Translations under genes and position numbers: made by a program
The notes under the pieces: model-generated
The model's input: only the letters and a program-made list of their open reading frames with translations
Databases searched by the model: none
Told to the model about the DNA's origin: nothing
From: Neurospora tetraspora
Taxonomy: Eukaryota; Ascomycota; Sordariomycetes; Sordariales; Sordariaceae
Assembly (NCBI RefSeq): GCF_033439725.1
Contig: NW_026944385.1
Coordinates: 868,001 to 932,000 of the forward strand
Length of the DNA: 64,000 nucleotides
Direction of reading: 5' to 3'
Shown: positions 45,204-57,812 of the stretch, in pieces
Layout: each line of letters begins with the position of its first letter
How positions within the stretch are numbered: position 1 is the first letter of the stretch

Positions 45204-48200
45204 ATGCCGCCACGACTGGATAGTTTCCAACGCGCCTTGGACAGGTTCAAGAAAAGCCTCGATCCAAAACATGCCCAGGCTTTTCTGGCCTCAACGCGGG
45301 AAGATGTATTCTTGGAAATGGAAAAGATACAGGATGAACAGGGACGAAACCGGGAATTGCGCGGTCTCGAACGTCTTGAACCCTTCCTTGAGGCGATGAC
45401 CCAGCTTGGTAAAGTCATTGAAGTTTTCACGAACACAACTGTCTTCCTCTGCTTTGTCTGGGTAAGTGAATCAGTCAGCTAATGCATTGGGGTCTCTGTC
45501 CGTCTTACTTACTTGTTGTTGGTCGATTACAGGGACCCATCAAATTCCTTCTCGCCGTGAGCTTTCTTTCAAGATTCAATGCACTCGGGTGAGGATCTAA
45601 TAACTCGCTTGCTAACACCTTGTTTTTTACCTCACATTACAGACTGCTAAGACGCACCTCGAGTCACTCAACAAGCTACTCGATGCGTATGAAGAAATTG
45701 CTCTCATTTTTCCTGGCATTCTACACTACCAAGCGACATTCGAGCAATATCAACCTTTGGACAACGTGCTCGAAAACTTGTACTCCGACATTCTCGTATT
45801 TCACGAAAAAGCGCTCAAAGTTTTTAGTCGACCAAGTGCGCCGTGCCCTGACTGGATTTTCGTTCTTCCTCTTGCTAACACTGTCACAGAATGGAAGATG
45901 TTGTTCAATGCAGCTTGGAAGACATTCGAATCGGACTTTGGCCAGATTCTCCATAGTTTGAGAGAACGTCGGAAACTGCTTGACAGCGAAAAAGGATCGG
46001 CAGCACTTTACGAGATCCAGCTAATGAATAAGAAGATCGGACATTTACAAGAAGATCAAATCGAGAACGAAGAGGCAGCAAGGCGGGAGCGGCACGCGAG
46101 AAGAATTGAGTCAATCAACCGAAGATTGGGACCTCCGAAATACCAAACGGATCACCTTTCCTTCATCAATTCCAGGGACATCCCAATCAACAGGCTGAAG
46201 CGCTCTCCAGGAGAGTGGTTTTTCGCCGACCTCCGATATCAAGCTTGGCAGAACAGCAACGCTCGAGAAAGCCAATTACTCTATATTCACGGAGCACCTG
46301 GCAGTGGTATGACACCTCTATTTACCCATGGAAGGAGTTTGACAAACCCAAGATTTCTTTAAGTAGGTTATACTGACGGACCAATAGGAAAATCTACGTT
46401 GATGGCCGCCACTATCGAACAAGTTTTGGGCAACAACATGCCCGACGTAGCTATCGCTTTCTTCTTCTTTCGGCACCTACAGGAAGATAAGAATAATCTT
46501 AACGGGCTCTTGCGCGCAATCCTAGCACAGCTACTTGACAGGTATCCCGACTTGGCCACCACTCTTGAGGAAGAAATATCCAAGAAGGACACCATAAAAC
46601 TCCAAAAAACAGATGAACTGGAGGGACTCGTTAGCAAAGCAATCGAAGCCTTCCAGACGGTATTTCTGGTCCTAGACGGATTGGATGAGTGTGCTGATGG
46701 AGAAGCAGAGAAAACAATTGACTGGCTGGTATCCTTTGGCAATGGCTCCATTGGATGCAAGTTACGTATCCTTTGTGCCGGTCAAAGAGACGGCGTGTCG
46801 GACCGTCGGCTGCTCTCTCTCCTCTCAACTGTTTCCCTTTCCCTCGATGAAGAAATCAAACATCAAGAAGATATTACAAGCTATTGCCAAGCCTGGGGCA
46901 AGAGAATACAAAGCCAATTCGAGGCGGAACATGGGTTAGAGCAAGATATTGTAGCTCGCGTATCCGCAGGGGCTAAAGGTACGCTGCAGGGATTCTGCTA
47001 TGAGACTTGGAATGCCCAATGCTAATTAGATTTGCAGGCATGTTTCTCTATGCAAAATTGGTCCTTCAGCATCTGTTTCATCAAGATTCCATTGCTGCGT
47101 TGGAGGAGCAACTGGAACCAGGAGTGTTCCCAAACACTCTAGAAAAAGCGTAAGGACCATCGCTGCACTTTATTTTCATTCCTTCAGAAACCGTTTGAAG
47201 GAGTACATTAACAGACTTTCTCCAAACAGATATGAAAAGGTCGAGCATCGCGTATTCACGAACTCTCCACCTTCCAAACGCGAAGCTGCAACCAAGATCC
47301 TGAGCTATGTTGTCTGCTGCAGGCGAACACTGTGCTGGCGGGAGATACAAGCTTTTTTCTGTACCGATGTCACAAAAAGGGAGGCTAATTACAAGAGGCG
47401 ACTAGCTTGGAGCTACAAAGAACTCTGTAGTTCTTTTCTGGACTCAGATACCATCAGAGACAACTACGCTGGCCCCGAAGATGAGGTCCGACTGGTACAT
47501 AAAACCGCCCGCGAGTAAGTGATCAACCTTCATCATCCGACTACCAACCACAGGATGCAGATCAATGGTAACCTGAGTAAATTTGCTAAGCGGTTCCGTC
47601 GAACAGGTTTCTGATACGGAGAAGAAGACTGGACATCGCTCAACAGACTGCTGAGCTTTCGGTATTCTGCTTTCAATACCTCACGTCGCCCCCATTCACT
47701 CTCGGCATTTCGGAGGAAGATGTGTTGTCGTATGCAAAAAAGGGATACTACGCCTTGCAAGACTACACGGTCCATTACTGGTTCGAGCATCTCCTCGAAT
47801 GCGTCAAATCCCTCGACCCGATGACAAACGTGGACAAATGCCAAGATATTTTCGACCTTGCCCTGATCTTCCTGAGGTCCTATGGAAACCGGGAAAAGAT
47901 GGCAGAATTCCTTCGAGCAGAGACTTATACGGGGCTTACTGATGCAATAACCAAGCACCTCCCAACTCATGGCCGAGAGCGCAACGCTTATCTCTGCATA
48001 GAGATTCGAACAGAGTCGCTTCGGCAAAAGATCGCCAAACTAGACTTTGGAGCCTTCACTGCGGAAGAGCAGAGAGTCTTCGACAACCTCCACGGGCCCA
48101 GAACGTCATACAAGTGCTCAAAACCCTGGTGTGACTTTTTCAAGGGGGGACTCGTGAGCGAGGCAAACCGACAAAAGCACATTGATGAGCACGAATTTCC

Positions 48201-49554
48201 GCATCGGTGTGCATATGAGGACTGCATTGGATTCAAGTTGGGATTCAGCACGAACGGCGAACTTCAGAAGCACAATGGGAAGTGGCATGCTCGGCAAAAC
48301 GACGCCAACAGTTTTCCCAAACTAGAAGCGTCCTCCAGCCTTTCTGGAGACTCAAACGAGAGCAGCCTCCACGAAGCGTGTAGGAGAGGCGACATCGGGA
48401 GAGTTAGACAGCTTCTGGAATCCGATGCGGGGAAGAACGCAATAAATATCTATAGGTGGAGCACAGAATCCAAGGTGGGATTCCCACTTAGCATCGCCGC
48501 TGCGATGGGTTGTAAGGAAATATGCGATTTGTTGATTTCCAACGGCGCATTCGTCGACATCGACGAAGGAGCACCACTCCGAGCCGCAGCGGAAAACGGT
48601 CACCTGGAAGTCTGTGAATTACTGATTTCCCACGGCGCGATCGTCGATAAAGGTTCAGGTGCACCACTTCGGGAAGCAGCGAAAATGGGCCATCTGGAAG
48701 TCTGCAAGCTATTGATACAAAGTGGAGCGGATATAAACTTCTTGTGGAATGGTCGTACGCCATTACATGAAGCAGCAGAAGCGGGTCATGTCGAAATAAT
48801 CGATCTACTTCTGCACCAAGCCGACATAGAACCGAACAAAGGGGCCCATAATGAAGGTCGCACGGCGGCAGAAGCGGCAGCTGCCGAGGGGCAAATTGAG
48901 GCATTACACTGTATGCGGGCCTCTGGGAAGGTGGACATGAGCGTTGGACTCCTCAGATCAGCCTGCACATATTCTTCTGGCTCCTTGGACACGATCAAAT
49001 ATCTACTGAACAATGGCCATGTGGATGAGGCGGACGAGAGATGTGTGTGGACAGTTTTGACGACAGTATCGAAGGAAGCAACCAGGAAATACTTGGCCAA
49101 CGTCGGATTGGCTATCGGCATGCTATTTTCCACGGGAAACCCGGTGTTCAGCGATGTCGAGCGTCTCACAACAGAACTGGGGTATAAGATTAAGAAAATA
49201 ATGGACTACAACAAATCCGCATTTGAAAAACGCTGGTACCTCTATGAAAAGGAAATAAAGGACCAAAAGCGCATGATGGAGAAGCGAACACCCTTCTTGA
49301 TCTCAATCATGGAGTACCTGAAATGGAGGATCAAACGTTCCGATTGGTCTAGATTTCTTGAGAATAGAAAGGAGTTCGGAATGGAACTGGACACTGAGCT
49401 TGGCGAAGCCGTCAACAAGTTTGTGAAAAGAATTGAGGGCAACAGGAGCACGACAATTGTCGAAGATCAGCCTGAAGTGGAGGGCAAGGCCGAGCCGATG
49501 GAGACCGCGATAGAGACAGATGAGGAGATGGATGAGGAAGACGATTTGTTTTGA
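45204..49554 (+). CDS. NACHT receptor with zinc-finger-like module and ankyrin repeats
   Basis: Eight exons encode 1289 aa: 45204-45461, 45533-45556, 45643-45835, 45890-46306, 46388-46978, 47038-47149, 47188-47514 and 47607-49554. All phases close. The N-terminal ~200 residues match the helical domain seen before NACHT in fungal NLRs (DUF7708-like: RLEPFLEAMTQLGKVIEVF, then WGPIKFLLA). The P-loop GAPGSGKST is assembled across the exon 4/5 splice near residue 297, and Walker B is VFLVLDGLDEC. A C/H-rich module follows (CSKPWCDFF...HIDEHEFPHRCAYEDC...HNGKWH, about 811-870). Ankyrin repeats occupy about 900-1060 (APLRAAAENGHLEVCELLIS and APLREAAKMGHLEVCKLLI), and the C-terminus is acidic. Likely a cytosolic STAND switch protein in non-self or stress sensing (inference). 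Exon 2 is only 24 nt, and the 54-bp intron 3 is frame-neutral without a stop. Confidence 0.9.
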
Positions 49555-51500
49555 AGGGTAAAGATTCCGTATTTTTTGCATTGGCTTTTGTCTTCGATAC
49601 ATACTTTTCCGTCTATTTTGTAAAACGAAATGTCGTTATTCAAACTCCTTTAGTCTTATTGAGGATGTGTATTAGACGGTATACTTGCTCTTCGATACTT
49701 ACTAACAGACTCTACCGTTCAAGGCCACAGGACTACCTCTCTACAAACGGCAAATATACTTCTCTTCTTAATGTAGTTACGTACGGACACGAAAGCCCCA
49801 AAAGAAAAGAGGCTAAACTCTGACTGATTCAATGAAAAAGAAGCGGAAACTCAATAGCCATTCGGTCTATTCAGTAGGCTGTCGACTAAGATCGTGAACG
49901 TAGAGCGATCTCGTAGTGGGACATTCGGGGCGTAACCACATGGCGCCGGTGCGCCGCCCTGCGAAGTAACGCTACCAAGGGGTAAGTACACCCCTCACTC
50001 GGGTGGCTTGACCGTTGACATGTTCGATAAGTCACCCATTGGTTGGAGATGGCAAACATCAGCGCGGTACTGTGACAGGGGGGTGGACATCGATGGCCGA
50101 CTCGTCCAGTTTGCGAGCAGTTACGAGACTATGCCGGCTCTGGATTCTATAGCGATGTTCTCGTCGAAATCTTGGTGGAGTCGGTGATGCGGAAGATGTG
50201 GTCGAGAACGGCCTTCGGAATTTCGTTTTGAGTATGCCTTAATGGCTGCACGGTTAGCCTCAGAGAATGTCCCGGAACAAATTCCGGAGATGTTCCGACG
50301 TCTTCGTAGTCAGCTTCGGCCATTGTTCCAAGCCCCTTCGTTGCTTTTTCTCCCAAGGTCCCTTCAACCCCCCGGTCCCTCGAGCTTCTCTCGCAGAGTT
50401 CGGTGTTTGTTTCGGTCCCGGAAGTATATCTTCGGTTGAACATAAGATGACTGGTCACCCCTCGCCCCGCCCCTCCCAGCACCGAGTCCTGGGTTGGGTT
50501 TTTGGGCCAAAACACATCATTTCTGTTGTGCCCTCGACATCTTCGCCTACATCCATTTCAATAATTACTCAACAGACACCTTGCTTTGACAATCAGGAGA
50601 CCATCCTTTCATGTTATACGGGCTTTGATCGAAGCTGACATTGGGATCAGAACCGGCGGCATGAAACGAATCCGTCGCTGTAGCTGATGGCTACCCTTTT
50701 TCTCCGGATTCCGTGTCATTTCCACCATATTGGTCGATTTTTATGTCGCCTCGCTTGCTCCGTCGATTGCTCTTCCGTTCCAGACCATTCGCGATGGGAA
50801 CCATGTGGCGTAATGTTATTGCAAGATAACGGATGTCGGTGGACGAGGCATGAAGTAGGCGGGCTTTCGATAACGTGGTTGCCGAACTGAATTGGTGGAC
50901 ATGAGGTGTTACGATATCCAGAGATCTTGGAAGACAGAGGGGCGCTGGATGGGGGAGACACGACGGTCGTCTTGTTGCGTGGGTGGGTATCGGGTCTGAG
51001 CATATGAGGCGCAGGTTCGAAGTTCCAGAGAGGAAGACCGTGGACGAGGAAGGATCGGAAAGTAGAGGGAGGCATCTAGAAAGGTGTGGAAGAAGAAATT
51101 GAGTCTGGTGATGAGGGTAGTCGGTCACTACGTAGCTTGGGTTGGCGTTAGCGTTGGAAGATGCGCTATGGGCCTGGAAATTGGGCGCGATCGACTCACC
51201 TTGTTTGACCGCGATAAACCTTCAATGAACAACTGCTTCAACGGCTCCAAATAGTGCAGGCTCGGAATTCGTTCGCATCCAAGGTTGGAAGGACGCATCT
51301 TTTGTCTCCAAATGTAAAAGCGGTGATGCCATTGCTGAGTGTCTCCATGGTTGAGTTGTTGTGGAAGATGGAAAGGAATGCTCAAAGACCCCAACTGGGG
51401 ACGAAGGAAGCGGCTGCCAGAGCGAATACAGGCGCTGCCCAGTGGGTGCGAGGGGCCACTGTTACAGGCTGCACCTGCTTGCAATGACTTGCATCACAAA
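49555..51500. other. spacer between NACHT-ankyrin gene and LINE
   Basis: This holds the 3' region of the NACHT-ankyrin gene and about 1.8 kb without a supported gene. On the minus strand, 51202-51484 ends in a good donor (AACAAG|GTGAGT) and is preceded by protein-like sequence (CERIPSLHYLEPLKQLFIEG). It may be an exon of an unidentified gene interrupted by the LINE, but I could not link it to further convincing exons. Confidence 0.4.
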
Positions 51501-51712
51501 GGTGGGTCCTGCCCGCCTGGCGCGATGAACCCCTTGGGGCGCCCAAACCGCCTCTACCGGTTTTAATACCGGTAACTCCATTGCCGGACACCCTTTGCGT
51601 CCCGCCCCCGCCCTCCACGACGGCGCAGTCGGCCAAGAGAGCCCGGACTGCAGACGAGGAAGTCCGTCCCGCCCACACCACCACCGCCTCCCCTGCTGCT
51701 TCCGGTCCCATC

Positions 51713-53077
51713 ATGTCCTCCTCTGAGACCTTCCTCTCTGAAGCTCACGCAAATTTGGAGGTCTACCGCCTCTTCGCCACCGCCCTTGACACCGAACACG
51801 CCCGCGCCTCCGTCATCTCGCCCGCTCACGCACGTGAAGCTGACCGCCTCGCACGAACCATCTCCATTGCCCTGCAGAAAAGTTCTGCTTCCCTGCTCTC
51901 GCCTACTCCGGACTCCACCGCCCCAGCAAACAAGAAGGTTTCCACTCCCTCCGCCCCGACCAGCAAAGGGAAGAGGCCCGTTTCCTTCGCAGAAGCTGCC
52001 GCCCGCGGTGCCGATTCCGCCTCCGCCTCCCGCTCTGCTCCCTGCTCCCGCTCCAGCCCCACCCGCAAGGCTACGCTGCCCCAAAGTGACGGCCGCGTCT
52101 TCCTTCGACTAGATAGGGACTCCCCTTTCGCCAATACAGATGTCTTTGCTATTCGCAGAGAAGTGCAAACACTCCTCCGCCTCGCCCCCACCGACATCCC
52201 TGGTTGCCACAAGGTCCCCTCTGGTTTTGCCCTCGTGCCCAAGAATGACACTGTCCGCCAAACCCTCCTAGCCCATAAAAATGAGATTGGTGCCCGTATT
52301 GGCTGCCTCCAAGTCGAAGTGCCCAAGAAATGGGTCACCTACGCCGTCCAAAATGTGCCCATGACGATGCGGTTCGGTATGGTCCCTGTTGACACTACCA
52401 CTACCATTAAGGACGAGGTCCTCGTCCAAACCGGCCAAGAGCCTGTCGCCCTCCGTCCCTCCCAGTACTATCAACCTGGCGAGGCCTATGCAACCTGGCT
52501 TATCTCCTTTGACAGGCCTGTCTCCCCTTTCCGCCTCTTCGACGTGAGCAACAGTAGCCGCCTCGTCCAGAAACGCCGCCCGCTGGACCAGTGTACAGAA
52601 TGCTTTGAGTGGCATGGCCGTAGAGGGTGCGCTCGCGCTGCTAAATGCCCACAATGCGGACAGAATGCCCACGGTGAGTGTGACCGTCACATTCAATGCG
52701 CCAACTGCCGTGGCCCCTTCAAGTCTACCCACGCCGAGTGTCCCATGCGCCCAAAGCGCCAAGGAGATACCGTCATCCGCCCGACCCCTCAACAACGGAA
52801 GAAGATTCGCCGCGACGGCGGTGACCTTTTCTCCAAGGCACATGACCGCCCCGCTCCCCCCGATAGCCAGGAAGACACTTCCACGTCTTCCGGCGAGCTG
52901 CCCAGCTACAGTTCCGCCCCCTCCAGCCCCGAGAATTCCGACAGCACTGGCCAGACCCAGCCCTCAGCTGATGAGGATATGATAGAGGTCTATTTGAGCG
53001 AGGACTCGTCCTCCGACGCCGCAGTCCGCCGCTCCAACCGCCACAAAACGCCCTCCAAGAGGGCCGCTGGCTTATGA
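51713..53077 (+). CDS. LINE ORF1 protein (nucleic-acid binding, zinc knuckles)
   Basis: 454 aa from the first in-frame ATG at 51713; the frame is open further upstream (to before 51581) without another ATG, so the true start could be non-ATG or more 5'. The N-terminal third is alanine/serine/proline-rich. The centre (FLRLDRDSPFANTDVFAIRR) resembles LINE/Gag-like RNA-binding regions. The C-terminal part has three CCHC-like knuckles (CTECFEWHGRRGC, CPQCGQNAHGEC, CANCRGPFKSTHAEC). By family knowledge it coats LINE RNA in the retrotransposition complex. The stop codon overlaps the ORF2 start by four bases (ATGA). Confidence 0.85.
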   Translation: MSSSETFLSEAHANLEVYRLFATALDTEHARASVISPAHAREADRLARTISIALQKSSASLLSPTPDSTAPANKKVSTPSAPTSKGKRPVSFAEAAARGADSASASRSAPCSRSSPTRKATLPQSDGRVFLRLDRDSPFANTDVFAIRREVQTLLRLAPTDIPGCHKVPSGFALVPKNDTVRQTLLAHKNEIGARIGCLQVEVPKKWVTYAVQNVPMTMRFGMVPVDTTTTIKDEVLVQTGQEPVALRPSQYYQPGEAYATWLISFDRPVSPFRLFDVSNSSRLVQKRRPLDQCTECFEWHGRRGCARAAKCPQCGQNAHGECDRHIQCANCRGPFKSTHAECPMRPKRQGDTVIRPTPQQRKKIRRDGGDLFSKAHDRPAPPDSQEDTSTSSGELPSYSSAPSSPENSDSTGQTQPSADEDMIEVYLSEDSSSDAAVRRSNRHKTPSKRAAGL

Positions 53078-56000
53078 GTGGACACTCAACCCCCTCTCGC
53101 GATAGCCTGAACAATTCTAGACTACGTATCTTTCAGGCTAACGTAGCACGAGCACGAGATACGCACGAGATTGCCCTCCAAGCTGCTAGTGAGGCTGGAG
53201 CGGACGTAATTATGATCCAAGAGCCACGAGCGTGGTTCTACGAGGGCCGCTTTGGTATTCCCGGGCACCCCCTTTACGCTCTTTACACTCCTGTCCGCAC
53301 ATGGACAGAGGAAGCAGCCACCCACCCACGCTTAGCCACCTACGTTCGTAAGGATGTGGCAGCCGGGGGGTATACTCTCGGGTCTACAAGGGATCTTCTG
53401 TGGGTAAAGACGCAAGGAATCACCTTCGTTAATATCTACCGACGATCCGATGATGTTTCTGCCCTTGAAACTCTTCAGAATTGGCAACCAACAGCTAAGA
53501 CACTCCTCGCTGGTGACTTCAATGCTAAACACCACACCTGGCAACCTGGCGCAGAGACGTCAGAGGGCGCCACGCGCATTGTTGACTACGTCGTAGAGCA
53601 CGACCTCGATTTACTAACGGTGCCCGGCATTCCTACTCATAATCGTGGAAATACCATCGACCTTACTTTTTCGAATATTCCCCTTTGCTCAACAAGGGTC
53701 GCTCCGGAATTGGACTGCGGTTCTGATCACCAGGTCTGTATTACAGACATCCCTACCCAGCTGGTAATACCTCCCCGTCGTCGACTAGTCCTTCGGGAAG
53801 ACCCAGAGGCTATTAAGCTTTATGCTGAAAATGTCTCCTTTCTCATGGGTTTGGTCCCGCTCCCCCCTACAGGCGAGGACTCTCCCGAAAAGCTCGACGA
53901 GCTCGCCGAGGCCCTCTGCAACGTCCTTACAGAAGCCCTCCAAATCACCTGCAGGCCCTCGAGACCTGAGAAGAACGCAAAGTGGTGGAATAAGACGTGT
54001 GCGCAGGCATCTAGACTGTTCCGCAACTATCGGCACAACAACCCGAATCCTATCCCCCAACGGATAGAAGCGCTTCGGCAAGAGTTTAAAAGGGTAGTTA
54101 AAGAAGCAAAGCAGCTGTTTTTCGACGACCTTATCACTAAGGCACAAAATGACAAGGACATCTATCGGATCGTGGCGTGGCACAAGCCCCGTGACCGAAT
54201 GGAGGCACCCCCGCTAGTCATCAATGGGCAGACCGTTATCGAGCCAGAGGCCAAGGCGGAGGCCCTCCGCACAGCCCTGCTAGAAAGGAACAGCGAAGAC
54301 GAAGACCTCGAAACGGGCTGGGTACCCACGGTACCACGCCGTCGCCTACCCTGGTCGTCCGTCGTCTACGCGGACGAAGTCTACAAAACCCTTTGCGGTA
54401 CTGGCAATACGACCCCCGGCTCCGACGGCATTACGGTCCGTATGTTGAAGGCATCCTGGGAATCTATTAAAGACTCTGTCCAGCAGCTATATCAGGGTTG
54501 CGTCACTACCGGCTATCACCCCCAAGTCTTCCGACAGGCGGAAGTGGTGATGATACCGAAACCTGGGAAAGACCAAACGACGGCCAAGGGATGGCGGCCC
54601 ATCTCACTCCTGTCCTGCCTTGGGAAAGGCATTGAACGCCTTATTGGTAGGCGGATCGCTTGGACGGCTATTTCTAACGGAGTCTTAAATCCCCAGCAGG
54701 CTGGTGCCTTCCCAAGGCGTTCGGCTGTTGATATTGTGGAAGCTCTGGTTCACGATATCGAAATTGCACTCGACAAGGGACTCGTTGCTGCGCTAGTAGC
54801 TATAGATGTCAAAGGTGCCTTTGATGCCGTCCTAGTGAATAGGCTAGTCTTACGTTTGCGGGAGCAAGGGTGGCCAAACTGCGTGGTCCGCTGGGTGGAG
54901 TCTTTTATGACGGACCGTATGGCCCGCGTTCGATACTCGGGGGTGACTACTCCTATGCGCCGTCTTAGATGCGGGCTCCCCCAGGGCTCACCAGCTTCGC
55001 CAATCATCTACCTGCTCTACACAGAGCCAGTACATCGCCTCGGGGAGAGCGAAGCGCAGCATTTTGGATATGCAGACGACTGTGCAGTCCTTATCACTGG
55101 CTCTTCGAACGAGGAGGTTGCAAGGAAGGCCCAACGAGAGTTGGACGCCATGGTCCGATGGGGAGTAGACAACGCTGTCGATTTTTCCCCGGATAAGACA
55201 GAAATTCAGTTTTTCTCCAGGAGAAGACTAACTGCGCCTTTCCCGACCATTACGCACGAAGGAGTCGAGGTGGCTGCACAGCCGGCAATTCGTTGGCTGG
55301 GGATTTGGCTCCATAGCAAGCTGAACTGGAAGCATCACATTGAGCATAGGCTCGCCTCCGCTAAGCAGGTGGTCCGTCACATCCGCGGTCTCAACAAGGT
55401 CTACCACGGCGCTCCTCCAGGCTCCATGGTGAAGGCTATGAAGGCCGTCGTCCTGCCAAAGGCCCTATTTGGCTCTGAAATCTGGTGGCCAGGCTATAAG
55501 AAGCACGCCCTTCACCGTAAACAAGGGGAGTTTCCACTTGTTAGCAACGGACTGGCGGACCTCGTCTATAAAGTCCAGACAGCGGTGAACATTGCCATCC
55601 GCGCCAGCTTACCGGTGTGGAGAACGACGCGCCTAGCTGTTCTCTACCGCGAAGCTAGCCTGCCCCCCGTCCCCCTTCTTCTGGAAGCGGCCCGCCGGCG
55701 GCACGCTGTGCGCCTCCTCACCTTAGATCCCGCCCACCCGCTTGTCCCGCGTCTTTCGGAACCCCGAATGACGCCGCATGGCCTGCCTCGCCGCCCTACA
55801 ACGCTACAGACGGCTGCCCAGCTCGCCTTGCCTTTCCCGCGGCCGGTTCTACAGCCGCCCGTCTATAACGGAGACACTCACAAGGATCCAGCGCCCACAT
55901 CTAAAGACAGGGCTGCCAAGGATTTCAAAGAATGGCTTCTCCAACTAGATCCCTCAGAGATCGTCGTTTATACCGACGGCTCTATGATAGCTAAGCAGAT

Positions 56001-57087
56001 GGGCCTTCCAGCGCACGCGGAGGACCCCGACGCCGAAGAAGAAAGACTAGAGGGCGAGTGCGTAGTCTTTGGCTACGTAATCTTCCAAGGACAGACTGAA
56101 CTTGGCCGCGGATGCGGTCAGTTAGAACATGCGGAAGTTTTCGATGCGGAGGCGGAAGGGGCGCGGCATGGTCTCAAGGCCGCTGTGGCGCTCTTCCCGG
56201 AGGCACAGGCCCGGCCACGCATTACGATATGCCTTGATAACACGTCCGTCATCAGAGGACTCCGAGGAACCCCAGCTGCGTCATCACAAGCGGCTTTCCT
56301 CGATTTCCGCGCCACCCGCAAGGGCTATGGCCCCAGTCTGGTCAGCGTCCGCTGGGTTCCTGGCCACAAGGGCATCACGGGCAACGAGATTGCTGACGAG
56401 CTCGCTAAGGCGGGAGCGGAAGGGGGAGAGGTAGTCAATGAAGGCTTGGCTACCCTTGCGCATTCAAGGCGGCTTTCTAAGAGGGAGGCGCGTACGGATT
56501 TCAAGGCATGGTGGGCCGCGAACAAGCCAGAGTCGTATGCGGACTACCGGCTGGGGGTCTCTATCAAGCCTAACGACGAACTAAAAGAGTTGGACAGACG
56601 CTCCCTGCACCACCTTCTGGCGGCTAGATCAGGCCATGGGGACTTCAAGGACTACCACGAGCGTTTTGAGCACGAGGACGCCCTGCTAACATGCTTTTGT
56701 GGAAGTTGGAAGAATCCCTTCCACCCCTTTTTCTGTAGGAGGGCGTACGCGGTTTCCCCGGTCACAGGCGAGGCGGCTACGCGGGAGAATCTCTCCCTTG
56801 CCATCGGTATTTACTGGCAACGATTTATTGCTAGAATACAGACCTCCCACTTCTTTTCGTGGACTTGCACAAGGAAGGCCTGGCGCCAGACACTCTGGCA
56901 ACAGCACATCGATAATGGAGGCACCGCTAACAACCTTACCGGGTTCCTACGGGACGAAGGGATAGAAGTTGGCCAAAGCCACGAGATCCAGGAGGTTATG
57001 GCGGATTTGGACAGGCTGGTCCATCGAGTTAGACGGCGGGAGGAAGCCGTGCGGGGCGACAACGAGGGAGAGAGCGGAGAGGAGTAG
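53074..57087 (+). CDS. LINE ORF2 polyprotein: endonuclease, reverse transcriptase, RNase H
   Basis: 1337 aa, uninterrupted. Residues 1-~240 form the AP-type endonuclease with the expected motif order QANVARA, IQEPRAW, LLAGDFNAKH, NTIDLTFSN and CGSDHQ. The reverse transcriptase spans about 430-760: VVMIPKPGK, GWRPISLLSCLGK, ALVAIDVKGAFDAV, GLPQGSPASP and the catalytic FGYADD near residue 665. RNase H spans about 960-1110: VVYTDGSM, DAEAEGARHGLKAA, ICLDNTSV and WVPGHKGITGNEIADELAK. A C-terminal CFC...HPFFC motif follows. All key catalytic residues that can be recognised are present. Translation probably depends on re-initiation at the ATGA overlap with ORF1 (inference from the overlap). Confidence 0.95.
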   Translation: MSGHSTPSRDSLNNSRLRIFQANVARARDTHEIALQAASEAGADVIMIQEPRAWFYEGRFGIPGHPLYALYTPVRTWTEEAATHPRLATYVRKDVAAGGYTLGSTRDLLWVKTQGITFVNIYRRSDDVSALETLQNWQPTAKTLLAGDFNAKHHTWQPGAETSEGATRIVDYVVEHDLDLLTVPGIPTHNRGNTIDLTFSNIPLCSTRVAPELDCGSDHQVCITDIPTQLVIPPRRRLVLREDPEAIKLYAENVSFLMGLVPLPPTGEDSPEKLDELAEALCNVLTEALQITCRPSRPEKNAKWWNKTCAQASRLFRNYRHNNPNPIPQRIEALRQEFKRVVKEAKQLFFDDLITKAQNDKDIYRIVAWHKPRDRMEAPPLVINGQTVIEPEAKAEALRTALLERNSEDEDLETGWVPTVPRRRLPWSSVVYADEVYKTLCGTGNTTPGSDGITVRMLKASWESIKDSVQQLYQGCVTTGYHPQVFRQAEVVMIPKPGKDQTTAKGWRPISLLSCLGKGIERLIGRRIAWTAISNGVLNPQQAGAFPRRSAVDIVEALVHDIEIALDKGLVAALVAIDVKGAFDAVLVNRLVLRLREQGWPNCVVRWVESFMTDRMARVRYSGVTTPMRRLRCGLPQGSPASPIIYLLYTEPVHRLGESEAQHFGYADDCAVLITGSSNEEVARKAQRELDAMVRWGVDNAVDFSPDKTEIQFFSRRRLTAPFPTITHEGVEVAAQPAIRWLGIWLHSKLNWKHHIEHRLASAKQVVRHIRGLNKVYHGAPPGSMVKAMKAVVLPKALFGSEIWWPGYKKHALHRKQGEFPLVSNGLADLVYKVQTAVNIAIRASLPVWRTTRLAVLYREASLPPVPLLLEAARRRHAVRLLTLDPAHPLVPRLSEPRMTPHGLPRRPTTLQTAAQLALPFPRPVLQPPVYNGDTHKDPAPTSKDRAAKDFKEWLLQLDPSEIVVYTDGSMIAKQMGLPAHAEDPDAEEERLEGECVVFGYVIFQGQTELGRGCGQLEHAEVFDAEAEGARHGLKAAVALFPEAQARPRITICLDNTSVIRGLRGTPAASSQAAFLDFRATRKGYGPSLVSVRWVPGHKGITGNEIADELAKAGAEGGEVVNEGLATLAHSRRLSKREARTDFKAWWAANKPESYADYRLGVSIKPNDELKELDRRSLHHLLAARSGHGDFKDYHERFEHEDALLTCFCGSWKNPFHPFFCRRAYAVSPVTGEAATRENLSLAIGIYWQRFIARIQTSHFFSWTCTRKAWRQTLWQQHIDNGGTANNLTGFLRDEGIEVGQSHEIQEVMADLDRLVHRVRRREEAVRGDNEGESGEE

Positions 57088-57360
57088 AGTGTTTTTGTTT
57101 TTCCCTTTCTTTCGTCTTTTCGTTTGTTCTACAGGTTCCGCCATATACTGGCGGCTCGCTCACTGGGCGTTTCGATTGGAGGTGTTGGGCCGCGTTTACG
57201 CTATGGGCAACACGTGATATGCACTGGCAATAGGCCTCGGGTTGCCCTCGGATTAATGGTTTTGGTGGACAGGTAGGGCACCGCTCCTATTTTTGTACGC
57301 TAGATTCACCGATGTGGCACGTCTCAAGCCCTACGGGAGGCGGAAGTAGACGTTAAATAT

Positions 57361-57812
<452 letters not shown>

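Noticed and set aside
50267-50638. 123-aa plus-strand frame near the LINE
   Set aside because: No motif, overlaps several other frames of similar size, and no splice-linked neighbours.
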